A DNA stretch of 64,000 nucleotides from Pelobates cultripes (lineage: Eukaryota; Chordata; Amphibia; Anura; Pelobatidae), in NCBI GenBank assembly GCA_933207985.1, contig OW240913.1, forward strand, positions 276,970,488-277,034,487, read 5' to 3'. Made by a program: the position numbers and the translations under genes. Below, one piece after another: positions 25,169-38,804 of this stretch; the first letter of the stretch is position 1, and the number at the start of each line of letters is the position of its first letter. Under the pieces are notes generated by a model that saw nothing but the letters and a program-made list of their open reading frames with translations, ran no database searches and was not told the origin of the DNA.

Positions 25169-26151
25169 GAGAAATCAGCCCAGAACTACACGGGAGGATC
25201 TTGTTAATGATCTCAAGGCTACTGGAACCATAGTCACCAAGAAAACAGGCCACAATGTCATGAAGGACTGAAATCCTGCAGCACCCGGAAGGTCCCCCTG
25301 CTCAAGAAAGCACATGTACAGGACCATCTGAAGTTTGCCAATGAACATCTGCCTGATTCAGATGAGAACTGGGTGAAAGTGTTGTGGTCAGATGAGACCA
25401 AAATCAAGCTCTTTGGCATCAACTCAACTCTCCGTGTTTGGAGGAGGAGGAATGCTGCCTATGACCCCAAGAACACCATCCTCACTGTCAAACATGGAGG
25501 TGGAAACATTATGCTTTGGGTTTTTTTTCTGCTAAGTGGACAGGACAACTACACTGTGTCAAAGGGACAATGGACGGGGCCATGTACCGTCAAATCTTGG
25601 GTGAGAACCTCCTTCCCTTAGCCAGGGCATTGAAAATGGATCGTGGTTTAGTATTACCGCATGACAATGGCCCAAACCACACAGCCAAGGCAACAAAGGA
25701 GTAGCTCAAGAAGAAGCACATTAAGGCACTGGAGTTGACTAGCCAATCCCGTAGAAAATCTGTGTAGGAAGCTGAAGGTTCGAGTTGCAACCGTCAGTCT
25801 CGACACCTTAATGACTTGGAGAGGATTAACAAAGAGGAGTGGAACAAAATCCCTTCTGAGATGTGTGCAAACCTAGTGGCCAACTACAAGAAACATCTGA
25901 CCTCTGTGATTGCCAACAAGGGTTTTTCCACCAAGTACTAGGTTGAAGGGGTCAAATACTTATTTCACTCATTTACATGCAAATTAATTTATAACTTTTT
26001 TGACATGCATTTTTCTGTATTTCTTTTTTTGTTATACTGTCTCTCACTGTTAAAGTACACCTACCATTAAAATTATAGACTGATCATTTCTTTGTTAGTG
26101 GGCAAATGTTCTAAATCAGCAAGGGATCAATATGTTTTTTCCCTCACTGTA
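25169..26151 (+). mobile_element. Tc1/mariner element (family B), 5'-truncated, transposase pseudogene
   Basis: The plus strand encodes Tc1 transposase from the end of the DNA-binding part onward: VLWSDETKIKLFGINST with the first catalytic Asp, [10 protein letters not shown], a frame change, then [13 protein letters not shown] with the second Asp, and [19 protein letters not shown] at the C-terminus. Stops and shifts occur near 25540 and 25703. The right terminus is intact: the last bases ttttttccctcactgta at 26135-26151 match the inverse of the left terminus at 61242. The first 200 or so codons' worth of DNA is missing. Confidence 0.92.
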
Positions 26152-26690
26152 AGGTGGACTATCCCTCGATCCCTTATATATCATCAAAAAGAAGAATTAG
26201 GTAACTGCCTTAAATGTTTTCTAATTTTGAATAATCTTTCTCACTGTAGAATGATGGACTTTAAATTGTTTGATGGGCAGCAACAAATGTTTATTGAAGG
26301 TCATTCGAAGGACTAATGTCTTTCCTCCTTGGCATTGTGTTAACACACACTTGAATGCTCCAAACCAACAAACTGCTAAAGCGTTAACCTTTTTATAGGT
26401 GGAGAAACTTGCTGATGATCAATTAATCAAGAGCATTTGATTAGCAGCATCTGTCTGCTATTTAGCCTCTTGGAAAAGCTTCCTATAAAAGCAGTAAAGG
26501 AGTACTTAGTTTTTCACACACGGCTTCTCCATTTTGGCTTTATTTTTGTTAAATAAATAATGACATAGTGTAAAATGTCATGTGTTGTTGTTCATCTGAG
26601 GTTGTATTTACTTAATTTTAAGAAATGTAAGGAACACATGATTGTTTATTATATCCTGATATGTAAAACCATTTAATTCAAAGACTGTTT
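26152..26690 (-). mobile_element. 5' portion of another Tc1/mariner element (family C)
   Basis: Read on the minus strand, the DNA runs from a terminus-proximal stretch (ggttttacatatcagg, about 26657-26672) through a long 5' leader to a coding start near 26336 (ATGCCAAGGAGGAAAGAC), followed by degraded helix-turn-helix text including VHHSTVRKII. I recognise this leader from Tc1-like elements of fish and amphibians. The transposase catalytic part is absent, and family B sequence abuts at 26151. Confidence 0.7.
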
Positions 26691-26780
26691 ATATATATAT
26701 ATATATATATATATAGTCATGGAGAGAAGAAAGTACACCCACTTTGAATTATATATTGTATTGCTACATACAAATTATTT
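26690..26780. repeat. (TA)n tract flanked by a second, opposite Tc1-like terminus
   Basis: Positions 26690-26715 are pure TA repeats. Immediately right, agtcatggagagaagaaag at 26716 resembles a Tc1-type terminus (consensus-like cagtcatggaaaaaagtaca) reading rightwards, while the family C element reads leftwards. The two ends are head to head across the microsatellite. No transposase follows on the right. Confidence 0.55.
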
Positions 26781-29758
26781 AAAAAAACAGAATAAAAACA
26801 ATTTATTCTTAACTTGTATAGGGATAGTTACAGTTTAAAATAACTGAGCAAAGACCCTATTTCTTTCTCATCATTTAGACTGTAAATTCATGCCTAAACC
26901 TACAGGATATTATAGAGCACACCCAAAAAACTTGGCTAATAGAATTAATGTAGTGTAATTCCTTTTCCTCTCATATAGAGTAGTGCCACTTGCAAAACCC
27001 TCTCACGTTAAGTAATGCCATTTTCCAAATGACTAGAGTGCCAGGTGGATGTCCAATTCTCATGGCACTAAATACTAATAAATACAACAGTCCATTCACC
27101 AAGGTACCCCTAGAAATACTTTAGGGTGTCTTTCCAATAAGTGTTTTCCAAAACAACTTTAAAATTAATTATAATAAATACTCATATTAACTCATTAATG
27201 GCCAAAGGCATGCTGACATTAAAATATACCAACGCAATTACTGTTCTATTGAAAATGTGATTTGTTTAAATAACTTAGTAAATACTGCATATCCAAATTA
27301 AATTCATCAATCTCAACTAATGTCCAGTCCTGTCAGGTATCTATTGCATATTAAAATTATAAATACTAATCCTTACATACTGAATCAAAGTATTCAGTAT
27401 GTTTTCATTTATAATTTAATATATAGGTAAATATATCATTTGTATCCATTTGTAGGCATTTCCTGAATGAAGAGAGATGATATTTCATATCCATTAGTCC
27501 AAAGTAGACATGCATTATGTCTTTTCTAGCTGACCAAGAAATATTAATATATATATATATATAAATGTTAGGTTCTTATAATTTAAAATTCCATATAATA
27601 ATGGTTGTTCCAATTATCTGTAATACACTAGCAGGCAGTTGTGCTATATTCCAGTACTATAGACACTGTGTACAGATGAGGGAAAATGGCACCATAAAAA
27701 ATATATATATTAAATGAAATTAGACTGGAGGACAAAAAAAAATTTAGTTTATGGAGAAAAAAAAAATTGGTTTGTCTAAATCGACTTGCCTTAAAAAAAA
27801 AATGTTTTTGTTTAAGGGAATTGTGGCATTGCTGTTCAGATGAATTGCATCCATGTGACTATTCCAGTAGTATACTGATTGGCCAAAAACAATTCCAAAT
27901 TCTGCCGGTGGCAGTCTAGGAGACAGCCACAAATGTTGATTTTATTCTCAGATCTATTGAGTAGATTAATTAGCCAATAGAGAGAAAAATAGGAGGGACA
28001 GTAAAATATTTATATTTATATATTATATATTTACGAAATATATACTATAGAAATATAGATTTTATTTACTACTCCTTTTTTTTTACTCTGCTCATTGTTT
28101 GTAAATAAAATCAACATTTAGTGGCTGTCTCCTAGCCATCAATTGTTTTTTTTTTGGGGCGGGGGGTTTATACATTCTTTATTTATTGATTTAAGATTAA
28201 ATAAAAAAATACAAGAAAATTGCATTGTTAACAAACATGTAATGTGCACAAGAGTAAGAAAAGATGTAACCAAGTGAATACAGTATATGCTAGGCAAGAT
28301 GCATACGTCTGAGAAAAAAATATAAGCTCCACTCCTTTCGAACTTTGTGTGTCCGATTGTGTATGCCAGGGTAACTAGGTCCTGTTGTTTGAAATAGCTG
28401 AACCCAATGAGTTCTAAAGAGCTTGCTAAGGGCTGTGTCTAAATTGGGATTGAGGCAATCATTTTTTTTCTCATCAATCAACTTTTGCCCAAGACAAAAC
28501 TTGGAATTACAAAAGAAATTGAATGGTTTTGTCCATAAGAGTTTGGGACTTCAGATGAACCAATGATTGCTCTAAATTCACATAAATTGACAGTTAGTAG
28601 AAACTGAATGCACAAGTCTAGTATTTCTGTATTTACTTGGCAATAGTAACACTAATTTTATTCTGAGCAGTTCCATGATTGTTATATGTCTTCTTAGGGA
28701 CATGTTTGTGGTTGTACATTTCAATGGGGACAGTTTTCATTTTGTATGTTGTGTTCAATTATTTAATTAAACTCTGTTCTGTGTCTTGTATTTTTTTTTA
28801 TATGCTAAAAAGCAATACTTCGGCTTTAACTTTGTCCTAACTAGAATTTGCTGTACTAGGCATCCACATCCATGATCTTGTGTTTAGAATGTGAATTCAG
28901 GTAAGAGTTAAACTCTGCCATGTTTGTAGGTTTGACAAGTTACATTTGGGAGTTGAAAAATGTTGAAAGGACAAATTTGACTTTGAAGTATTAAGAGTCC
29001 TTTTAGAGTGTTCTTCTATAGAATATGACTTTTTTAAAAGTTGATATGCAGTGAAAAATATTACAATTAACAATGATTGACAAAGTAATCTTGCAAATGC
29101 CTTTCCAGGTTCCATAACTAGTGTATTTGAGAAAAAAAATGACATTTGTTAGTACTACAGTGGCCTGTTTGAACACTATTTTTCCATCTATTCAACATTA
29201 GCCTAGAAAAAGTCATGTTCTGTTTACCTGGTGATTGTAGGACTCAAAGTTGGAGGACTATCATTTGTCCTCCTGGGAGACTTTCATTCATTGCAAAGAT
29301 GTTAAATATCAAGAACTCTTTTGGGAAAATAGATTTTCTTTTTTTCAAAATCCACTGTCTGGTGAACCATATGCAGATTATTACTTTGCTGTACTTTTAG
29401 AAAATCATCAAAAATAGACTAGAATTCTAAACTTTTTGTTTGTCCCTTCATTCATGCAGAAGCTTAAACGCAATGCACAAAAATCATCACCATTTTAAAT
29501 GCACCATTTTGAAAACTAGTTTTTTTTTGCTTTCTCTATATTGTGGAATAAACAATATATAAATTACAATTTACAATAATTTTCTTCTCGTTTGCACATT
29601 AGCAGTACATCTTCTTGTAAGTAAGTATTAGGTGAAGTATATCTGACCCTCAGTTCCAATTAATACCTGCATAGCACATTGCAACCAAAACTAAAAGCCA
29701 ATTATGTGTGAATATATTATGAAATTTTTCTATACTGTGTGCATCTTATATCTAGATG
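26781..29758. other. Anonymous intronic DNA
   Basis: AT-rich with short TA runs (27547-27562) and a G run at 28158-28168. Positions 27970-28150 contain phrases of the dispersed family seen at 4.72 kb (gtaaataaaatcaacattta; tggctgtctcctagccatc). No exon was recognised. Confidence 0.55.
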
Positions 29759-29766
29759 GTCTAGCT

Positions 29767-29897
29767 CGGGTATCCAACCCTCGGTACTCCAGATGTTGTG
29801 AACTACATTTACCATAATGCTCTTACAGCCATAATGTTGGAATAGCATCAAGGTATATGTTCCTAACATTCTGAGTGCCGAAGTTTGGCATCCTCTG
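29767..29897. mobile_element. 131-bp palindromic hAT-type MITE
   Basis: The left end cgggtatccaacc and the right end gtttggcatcctctg are imperfect inverted copies of a CAGRGGTRGCCAACC-like terminus. Inner arms pair (tactccagatgttgtg region with the right arm). Flanks 29759-29766 (gtctagct) and 29898-29905 (atctagct) agree at 7 of 8 bases, the 8-bp duplication expected for hAT insertion. It has no coding capacity and must have been mobilised in trans. Confidence 0.8.
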
Positions 29898-30104
29898 ATC
29901 TAGCTAAATCAGATAAGGAAAAAATGTGTATATGTTTATATGCTTAATGCCACCTTTAGTATGGTTTTGTTCACATATACTTCTCTAAAAAAACATTTTC
30001 ACTATAAGTAAAATGGATGCAGACAAACATCATGCCATATATATTGTATAGCACATGCTTGATGAATTGTTAATCTCATAATATAAATGGATTATAATTG
30101 CAGG

Positions 30105-30147
<43 letters not shown>
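30105..30147. repeat. (TA)n microsatellite
   Basis: About 42 bases of uninterrupted alternating TA. Its flanks show no recognisable transposon terminus. Confidence 0.95.
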
Positions 30148-30148
<1 letters not shown>

Positions 30149-30654
30149 ACATGTAAAAAGTATGCAGAGCAGTGCACACAAAACATAGTTTGCTACAGCT
30201 TTAGGTAGAAAATAAGTAAAAGGCCTTTGTTAATGCACCCATTATAGAGAGATATTATTATGCTTACTAGTGCAAATCAGTGGTTTTCACATGTAAAATT
30301 ATAAACAGACTGATCTTTATCTCATTCTTTATGTTGAGGTCCTCACAATAGAAGAAACTTTGTTTCCTAGAACTATCCTATTTAATTCCATACCCTAAAA
30401 TACTTTTTTTTTTTTACCAACCACTATTGCCAAAACAAAAAATATAAGATTTATTAAGTATACCCACAATGGGATAGTTGAAATTATTTATTTTAGTTAT
30501 TATAAGTTAGATATAGTAAATCACGAGCATGGATTTGTATTTATTAGTACTCTATTCATTCAGATTATGCACCTTGAAACTAAAGTTAATTATCTTTTAA
30601 GGTATGTTTTTTTTTTAATCCTTTCAGTGAAGATAAATGAGCAAAGACCAATCA

Positions 30655-32798
<2,144 letters not shown>

Positions 32799-32801
<3 letters not shown>

Positions 32802-32892
32802 GAAAGGCCATTAGGCCTGAATTTGTGGGAGGAGTAAGTCCCCTACTTAAACTCCCAGCCCCTACTCACCGCTGCCGCTCAGCTGATTGTCC
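32799..32892 (+). repeat. Ngaro split direct repeat A1
   Basis: A 94-bp sequence from gtagaaaggccattaggcct to cagctgattgtcc, identical base for base to A2 at 38805-38898. It marks the 5' boundary of the element, directly after the TA microsatellite. It also contains the start of a spurious frame (32825-33301). Confidence 0.95.
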
Positions 32893-34910
32893 AGCACTTC
32901 CGGTCCATCTTCCCGCCAGAACTGTACCTGTTCCCAGCAGCCAGACGCCCTGTGCAATCCTCCGTCCGTCCGAGGTCCTTCCACTCCGTTTCTCTCCGGT
33001 CGAGGTACCCGACTTCCGGTCACGAGACCGGCGCGTTCACGTAAGCAAGGCGGGGGAATCAGCGTTCGCTATTTCCCCGCCGTTCGGGCCTAAAAACGTA
33101 GGGGTAGGCTCCCTCCTTTCGCATTTTCACGAATACACGCTTTTCGTGAAAATCTCCATTCGCGCCAAAAAACTCACGAACGTTCGGCTCATTTCGCTAT
33201 CATTTAAAGCATTTTCGTACGGAAACTACCGAATATATATTTCATGTTTAAGCTCATTATTATCTGTATTCACTTTTCTGTTCGGTCATTTCAGCACCTA
33301 ACTATTCGTATGGTAAAATTCACGAACACCATCTTACTAATTTACATGCGGTTATTTCTATTCTTTTAAGCTAAGCTTGCATTAGTTCTAATCACACTAT
33401 CCTACTATTATTTATTCCTTCTCATCAGTTTTGGTTACATTATCTGGTTAACTACCAGCCCTGGGTTTTCCTACCTGGTTAAACCATTTAAAGTATTTTT
33501 CTGTAATAAACATAATATTTTACCATGGTTCATAACTTCATACGTGTCTAAATACAAGCTATACCATTCTTTCCAAATAACACTCAGATAAGTCATTTGA
33601 ACTCTATTTACAAGTTATACCCATTACACATAATACGTACTATTCCTTGCACATAAATCACGCTGTCACATTTTGGCTTTTACAGATTGCATCGGTCTCT
33701 TGCTTTTCTGCATAAAGTTGTTATTTCAAGGTCCTTTTATTACAGGAACAAGTATGGTTTATTATCACCTTGAGTTTTCAGGTTTTATCTATTATCTTCA
33801 CATCTATTGCTAAATATGGAATTTGTCTTGGTTAAACCCTTAGATCCTGTATTTATCTAAGCTTCCACCGTTTCTACGCAGTTAACCTGCCACGATCAAA
33901 CAATCTCTGTACTTAAAACCAAGGTATAGTTCACTCTCTTTACAATACTAGACCTCACGCGGTCTCAACTCCATTACTACCTTCCCTCAGGCTTACGCCC
34001 AGGATACGTTATCTCTTTACTACTTGTCTACACAGACTTTCGGTCATACGGCCATCAGGCTCAGAAGACACCAATAAACCTGACCCGGTACTCAGCCATA
34101 CCTTCAGGTACTTACGTCCTTACTCAAGTACGTCCATTCGCTATCCAAAGGCCTCATTCTGCCTTCTCACTCATATCCAAAATCATCCCATTCCTACACC
34201 TTTAACCTCCCAGATCCCTCAATGCAGGATCTCACGTGGTGCCCCTAACAAACCTTCTCCCAATACTTTTCATACGACATCACGATACGTATAAACACAT
34301 CAACATCTGTCTTAAACCCCCAGGATTCTTCCTCAAAGACAACATTAAGACAAGACTCTCTACACTTATCAGGAGGCTCCAGATACCTTTCGCGACCAGT
34401 CAAGGTTAGTATCCGCACACCACTCCAGTCCTCTAACTTACCCTTAAGCATACAATCGAACTGGCTATACGGCACAGGCTAATGCCTTAGCCCACCCTAT
34501 CAGGAAATCTGACCCCGCGAGGCCTACCACCCCCACCCCACCTCAACACGGAGGTACGGCCCCACGCCCAAATCATAGTTATAAGCCTCGCATGCCTTAC
34601 TACAGGGCTCTAGTTAGGGCCTCACCTGTCACGGCCACACGTTTTGATTTCTCTTATCGTCACCGAGAGGCCAACATCCCGCCACCACGTCTGTGGCACC
34701 TACGTCATAAGCCAAATCATAGGTAGAGCCTCTCACCGCCACTTGGCATTAGCTGGGCCTCACCTATCCAGTCATTCATACTTAAGTTTTTCGCCTCGGC
34801 ATCTAGTATTAAAGTCCAGTTCTTCCAGACATACCACGCCCCATACCCCCCCCCCCTTCTTACCTCACTCCCCTTCTTATATATCTTTCACATAATCATT
34901 CCTTTTTAGA
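32893..34910 (+). other. Ngaro 5' leader
   Basis: About 2.0 kb between A1 and the first Gag codon. It is richer in C and CpG than its surroundings but lacks any frame with recognisable domains on either strand. It probably holds the promoter and untranslated leader. A C-run at 34851-34859 precedes the ORF. Confidence 0.6.
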
Positions 34911-36133
34911 ATGTCCCAAGAACCAATTCCAACCGAAGAACCGATAGAAGAAACACCATTCACGCCAATCAGACCCGTGTCTCCAGGCGAATCACTTACG
35001 CTTTCAACCCCCACGTCCTTGAGAGCATGGACTATTCCCAAAATCACGGCCGAACTTAGGCTCAGGGGAATCCCCTTTCCGGCCACAGCTAGAAAAGCAG
35101 AACTTTACAGGCTGCTTACCCAACAAGTCCCCGAGCCTCGGCCGGGAACTAGCTCTCAAGGACAACCACCAAGAAACAGCACGGCAACCCAGGATACCCT
35201 GGCAGATATCTTGGCCAATCTACAGACCCTCAATAGCAGGCTGTCTAAGGTGGAGAGCGCCATCTCCTCCTCAGGTACTAACACCGTAGTCCCAGTCTCT
35301 ACCACGGCTGTACCTGCCATACCTACATGTCCCTCTATACTCCCCCCCTCCAGCACCTGGCACAGCCATCACACCTTTCGAGTCACCAGCACACTCCGTC
35401 CCAGATTCTATCAGGAAAGATATCCTAGACGGGAAGGATGTGTGTCTGGTGTCTTTACTCATAGCCTCTCAGGATGTACTCGAGAACAAGGCATACAATT
35501 ATGGACATCTCAGTGGTGCTCAAAACGAGGGATCCCAGGCTTAATAAAAAATTGTCTATCCCACAGTTTGTGATAGCCTTTGGGATATACCGCGACGTCA
35601 TTTGTACGGTGTATCCCCATAGGAGAGAAGAGCTAGATCTCTATCTCCACAAGGTAGTGGATCTAGGCATCAAGTACGGGGGCTCTTCCTTCTATGACTA
35701 CCACAAGTCAGTTTCAGCGAAGGCGGCGACCCACCTCAAGCAGTTCAACATTAGAATGAACTGGGGTCAGATGGACACGGAACTTTTCTGTCGCCACTTC
35801 GCTGGACTCAGGCCCCCGGCTTGTGCCATCTGTAATTCTACATCCCACATGGCGGACTTATGTCCCGTCGAACCAGATCCCACCACCTCCACTCCCACCC
35901 CTCACCCCACGTTCACACCTCACTCCTCTTTCACCCCTCACAACAAGCCAGCGGGTGGTCTCCGGGATAAGCTGGGTAGGCCCATCTCCTTTTTAGGTAA
36001 AGCACAGGTGTGCAATAATTTCAACGCAGGCTCCTGCAGTTTCAGCGCCTGTAGATTATTGCACATCTGCTCCATATGTTTCAGGGCACATACCAAGACC
36101 ATGTGTCCAGCCAGGTTGTCACCAAACAAATGA
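34911..36133 (+). pseudogene. Ngaro gag (frameshifted)
   Basis: Gag is the RNA-packaging protein of the element. It starts at ATG 34911. Residues about 40-75 (LRAWTIPKITAEL to KAELYRLL) resemble a SAP DNA-binding motif, followed by a short coiled-coil-like stretch (LADILANLQTLNSRLSKVES). The frame then changes near the C run at 35342-35348 and again near 35510. The C-terminal part has a CX2CX4HX4C zinc knuckle (CAICNSTSHMADLC), a Pro/Thr-rich linker, and a second Cys/His cluster (CNNFNAGSC...CRLLHIC...). It ends at TGA 36131-36133. Both frame changes fall at or near simple sequence, so read or assembly error is possible. DIRS/Ngaro Gag proteins commonly have this layout. Confidence 0.85.
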
Positions 36134-36136
36134 CTA
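36131..36136 (+). promoter_or_regulatory. Candidate stop-codon readthrough signal between gag and pol (UGA CUA)
   Basis: The gag stop TGA is followed by CTA, and the pol frame continues in the same phase without an intervening stop and without a nearby ATG. UGA-CUA is the best-known leaky stop context in animals and in RNA viruses. The 21 codons after the stop (LTDINIDNLVFYLRSHP...) already look like the start of DIRS/Ngaro pol. Readthrough is therefore a sensible way to make Gag-Pol here, but it is inferred. Confidence 0.5.
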
Positions 36137-37719
36137 ACCGACATTAATATCGACAACCTGGTTTTTTATCTAAGGTCTCACCCCAGCAGGCACTTAGTGG
36201 ATTTTCTCACCACAGGTTTCTCACAAGGGTTTCACACAGGCATAGTAGCCATTCCCCCAGGTACACTAGAATGTCCTAATCTCCAGTCTGCACGTTTAGA
36301 CCCAGTCGCTGTAGACACTCTCATTTCCGCAGAAACCACAAACGGTTTCATGATTGGTCCTTTCACCTCTTCACCGTTTTCCTCCTGGCGCACTAACCCT
36401 ATTGGTATTGCTATTCACAAATATTCTAATAAAAAACGTCTCATTATCGATTTATCGGCACCGCACTCCTCTTTTGTTCCAAGCATAAACGCACTCATTC
36501 CAGCAGACGAATTCTCTCTGCAGTACGTCACCATCGACGACGCCATACAGTCCATCATGACATCTGGTAATCGACCCTGGCTCAGCAAAACAGACATCAC
36601 TAACGCCTTTAAATTACTGCCCATACACCCCTCACTCTGGCACTTACACGGTGTTAAATGGCGAGGGTATTATTACTTCTCAACACGACTCACTTTTGGT
36701 TCTCGAAGCAGCCCCAAACTTTTCGACATTTTCGCAGAGTCACTATGCTGGCTGCTTCTGAACGTCATCAGGTGTCACTCCGTTATTCACTATCTAGACG
36801 ACTTTCTACTGATAGAGCCAGGGTCATCAACACCCACAGCAATCAATAGTACTACCGCACTTTTTTCCACACTGGGAGTCCCTTTGTCCCCAGCCAAAAC
36901 TATAGGACCCACTACTAAGTTGACCTTTTTAGGCATAGAGCTCGATTCTGTCAAACTCAGAGCTAGCCTTCCACACGACAAACTTTCACGATTGAGAGGG
37001 GAGATAGACACGTTCCTGCGGAATGACGTTTGCACCAGGAGAGAACTTCAGTCCCTTCTTGGTTCTCTGAACTTCGCCATGCGCATCATTCCGCAGGGAA
37101 GGTCTTTCATTTCCAGACTTCTTTGCCTGCTCCACGGAGTCCGGACTCCGGCACAGTTTCTTTGGACCCCCACGCCAAGGCTGACTTGGCTATGTGGGGG
37201 AAGTTTTTGAAAGACTGGAATGGTATCTCCATGTTTATCCCCCCTCTCTCCACCTCTTCACCCATCATCCACACAGACGCAGCAGCCAACACCGGTTTCG
37301 CAGCCATTTTCGGGAACCACTGGTTTAGGGGCCACTGGCCCACTGAGACGGATGCCTTGCCAGGATTCAGGGAGACCTCAGCCCTATTTGAAATTTACCC
37401 CATTGTGGCGGCCGCACACACCTGGGGTCATCTCTGGTCCGGCAAGGCAGTAAAATGCTACTCAGATAACTCGGCAGCTTGCGATATCATTAACAAAGGG
37501 CGCTCATCTTCCCTGACCATCATGCGGCTGATTCGCAAGTTGACCTGGCTGGCAGCATCCAATCAGTTTCACTTAGTATGTTCTCACATCCCGGGTATTC
37601 ACAACACCGCCGCTGATGCTCTTTCTCGTTCTCGATTCCAGGCATTTTCTCAGGCACTCCCAGCAGCTCACCAACAGCCATCCAGGACACCACGGTTTCA
37701 TGAACTAATATTGGATTAA
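36134..37719 (+). pseudogene. Ngaro pol: reverse transcriptase and RNase H (one frame change)
   Basis: Open from the codon after the gag stop. RT motifs in order: PFSSWRTNPIGI, KKRLIIDLSAPH, LSKTDITNAFKLLPIHP (first catalytic Asp), LTFGSRSSPKLFD, YLDDFLLIEP (catalytic YLDD at 36791-36802) and LTFLGIELDS. After LGSLNFAMRIIPQGRSF the frame moves by one base near 37157 and continues to 37719 with an RNase H domain: IIHTDAAANTGFAA (first Asp), ETSALFEIYPIVAA (Glu), CYSDNSAACDIIN (Asp) and NTAADALSR (final Asp). A missing base in a short T run would explain the shift. RT copies the element RNA and RNase H removes it from the hybrid. Without the shift it would be one polyprotein in frame with gag. 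Confidence 0.92.
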
Positions 37720-38663
37720 GCACACTCTTGCTTCACGCTAGATCACTCACTCACCAAGCATTATCACCCAACACTGCTATCACTTACAATAGGGCACTTA
37801 ACATATTTAACAAATTCACTGCAGAATTCGGGCTACAAGGTGACTTTTCTATCCAAACCATGGTGTCTTTTGCCTCTTTTTTCCACCTACACCTTAATCT
37901 GTCACACAACACCATTAAACTTTACCTCACCGGGGTTCAGCACCACAGCCTCACCAATTTTCCTAACAGCACTCCTTTTTTGTCTTCATACCCCATTAAA
38001 AAGGTCTTGAAAGGTATATCAAAGGTTTCACCACCACTCGCAAGCACTAGATTAGCCATAGACGGGCCTATCTTCAGGTCACTTAGCAATCTCCTTGACA
38101 CAGCCCCATTTGATAGCTACACCAATACGGTGATAAAATCTGCCATATATCTCGCTTTCTACGGTTTTCTCAGACCTAGAGAGTTCACCGTGATTTGTCA
38201 AGGAGATATGGCACGATGCCTTAAAACTTCACACCTCACCAAGGTAGAGGATCACTACCTCCTTTCTATCCCTACCACGAAAACCAACCGATCAATACAT
38301 CCTACTATAATTCCTCTCTTCCCTACTGATAATGCCTGGTGTCCGGTGAAAGTTCTCGACCAACTACGGTCAACTCTTCACACTCACCTGCCAGACTCTC
38401 CGCTCTTAACATTACAAGGGCACCCGCTTACCACGGCTAAATTGATGTTACATGTCAGAACCCTGTTATCTAAGCTCGGACACAACCCGGCTGCATTCTC
38501 CGGGCACTCCTTCCGCATAGGAGCCGCCTCAGCAGCCTCTAGCACAAACGCACCGGTCCACATCATCAAAAGGCTCGGGCGATGGAAATCCTCCATATAT
38601 AACGCATATATTCCGCAACCAGAGAAAGAGCTTCGCCAAGCTTTCAGGAACTTGGTCTTGTAA
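37704..38663 (+). CDS. Ngaro tyrosine recombinase
   Basis: A frame open from 37704, overlapping the end of the RNase H frame by 16 bases, to a stop after 38663. Counting from the TTG at 37728 it has 311 residues. The N-terminal SAM-like domain (about 1-100) is followed by the catalytic domain: Arg in FLRPREF (149-151), a beta-hairpin region with Lys in PTTKTNR (185), HSFRIGAA (His260, Arg263), LGRWKSS (Trp286) and SSIYNAYI, where Tyr294 is the probable nucleophile. All catalytic positions of the family are present. It should join the circular cDNA to target DNA. No ATG occurs near the frame start, so it may be reached by frameshifting or reinitiation after RNase H. Length fits Ngaro/DIRS recombinases. 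Confidence 0.93.
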   Translation, partial: TNIGLSTLLLHARSLTHQALSPNTAITYNRALNIFNKFTAEFGLQGDFSIQTMVSFASFFHLHLNLSHNTIKLYLTGVQHHSLTNFPNSTPFLSSYPIKKVLKGISKVSPPLASTRLAIDGPIFRSLSNLLDTAPFDSYTNTVIKSAIYLAFYGFLRPREFTVICQGDMARCLKTSHLTKVEDHYLLSIPTTKTNRSIHPTIIPLFPTDNAWCPVKVLDQLRSTLHTHLPDSPLLTLQGHPLTTAKLMLHVRTLLSKLGHNPAAFSGHSFRIGAASAASSTNAPVHIIKRLGRWKSSIYNAYIPQPEKELRQAFRNLVL

Positions 38664-38702
38664 AATGCAATAAAGTGTGTATTTTCTTGAATTTATCTTT
38701 TT

Positions 38703-38757
38703 GCCCTCTTTTATTTACAGGCCCACTCGTACGTTGGTTTCGGCACACCACAACCAA
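38703..38757 (+). repeat. Ngaro split direct repeat B1
   Basis: A 55-bp sequence from gccctcttttatttacaggc to caccacaaccaa, identical to B2 at 38941-38995. It lies 40 bp after the recombinase stop; 47 bp separate it from A2. An aataaa-like signal (gcaataaagtg, 38667-38677) lies just upstream. Confidence 0.95.
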
Positions 38758-38804
38758 CTTTGCTCACAGATACTATCCATTACGTATTTAAATTCCGAGC
38801 ACAA

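Noticed and set aside
32825..33301. 158-codon frame at the start of the Ngaro element
   Set aside because: It begins inside repeat A1 and the same start recurs at A2 (38831), where the frame diverges at once; it is leader sequence.
37704..38663. Phage-type integrase or a host recombinase gene
   Set aside because: It lies between RNase H and the B1-A2-B2 repeats of a retrotransposon and has the DIRS/Ngaro residue pattern.
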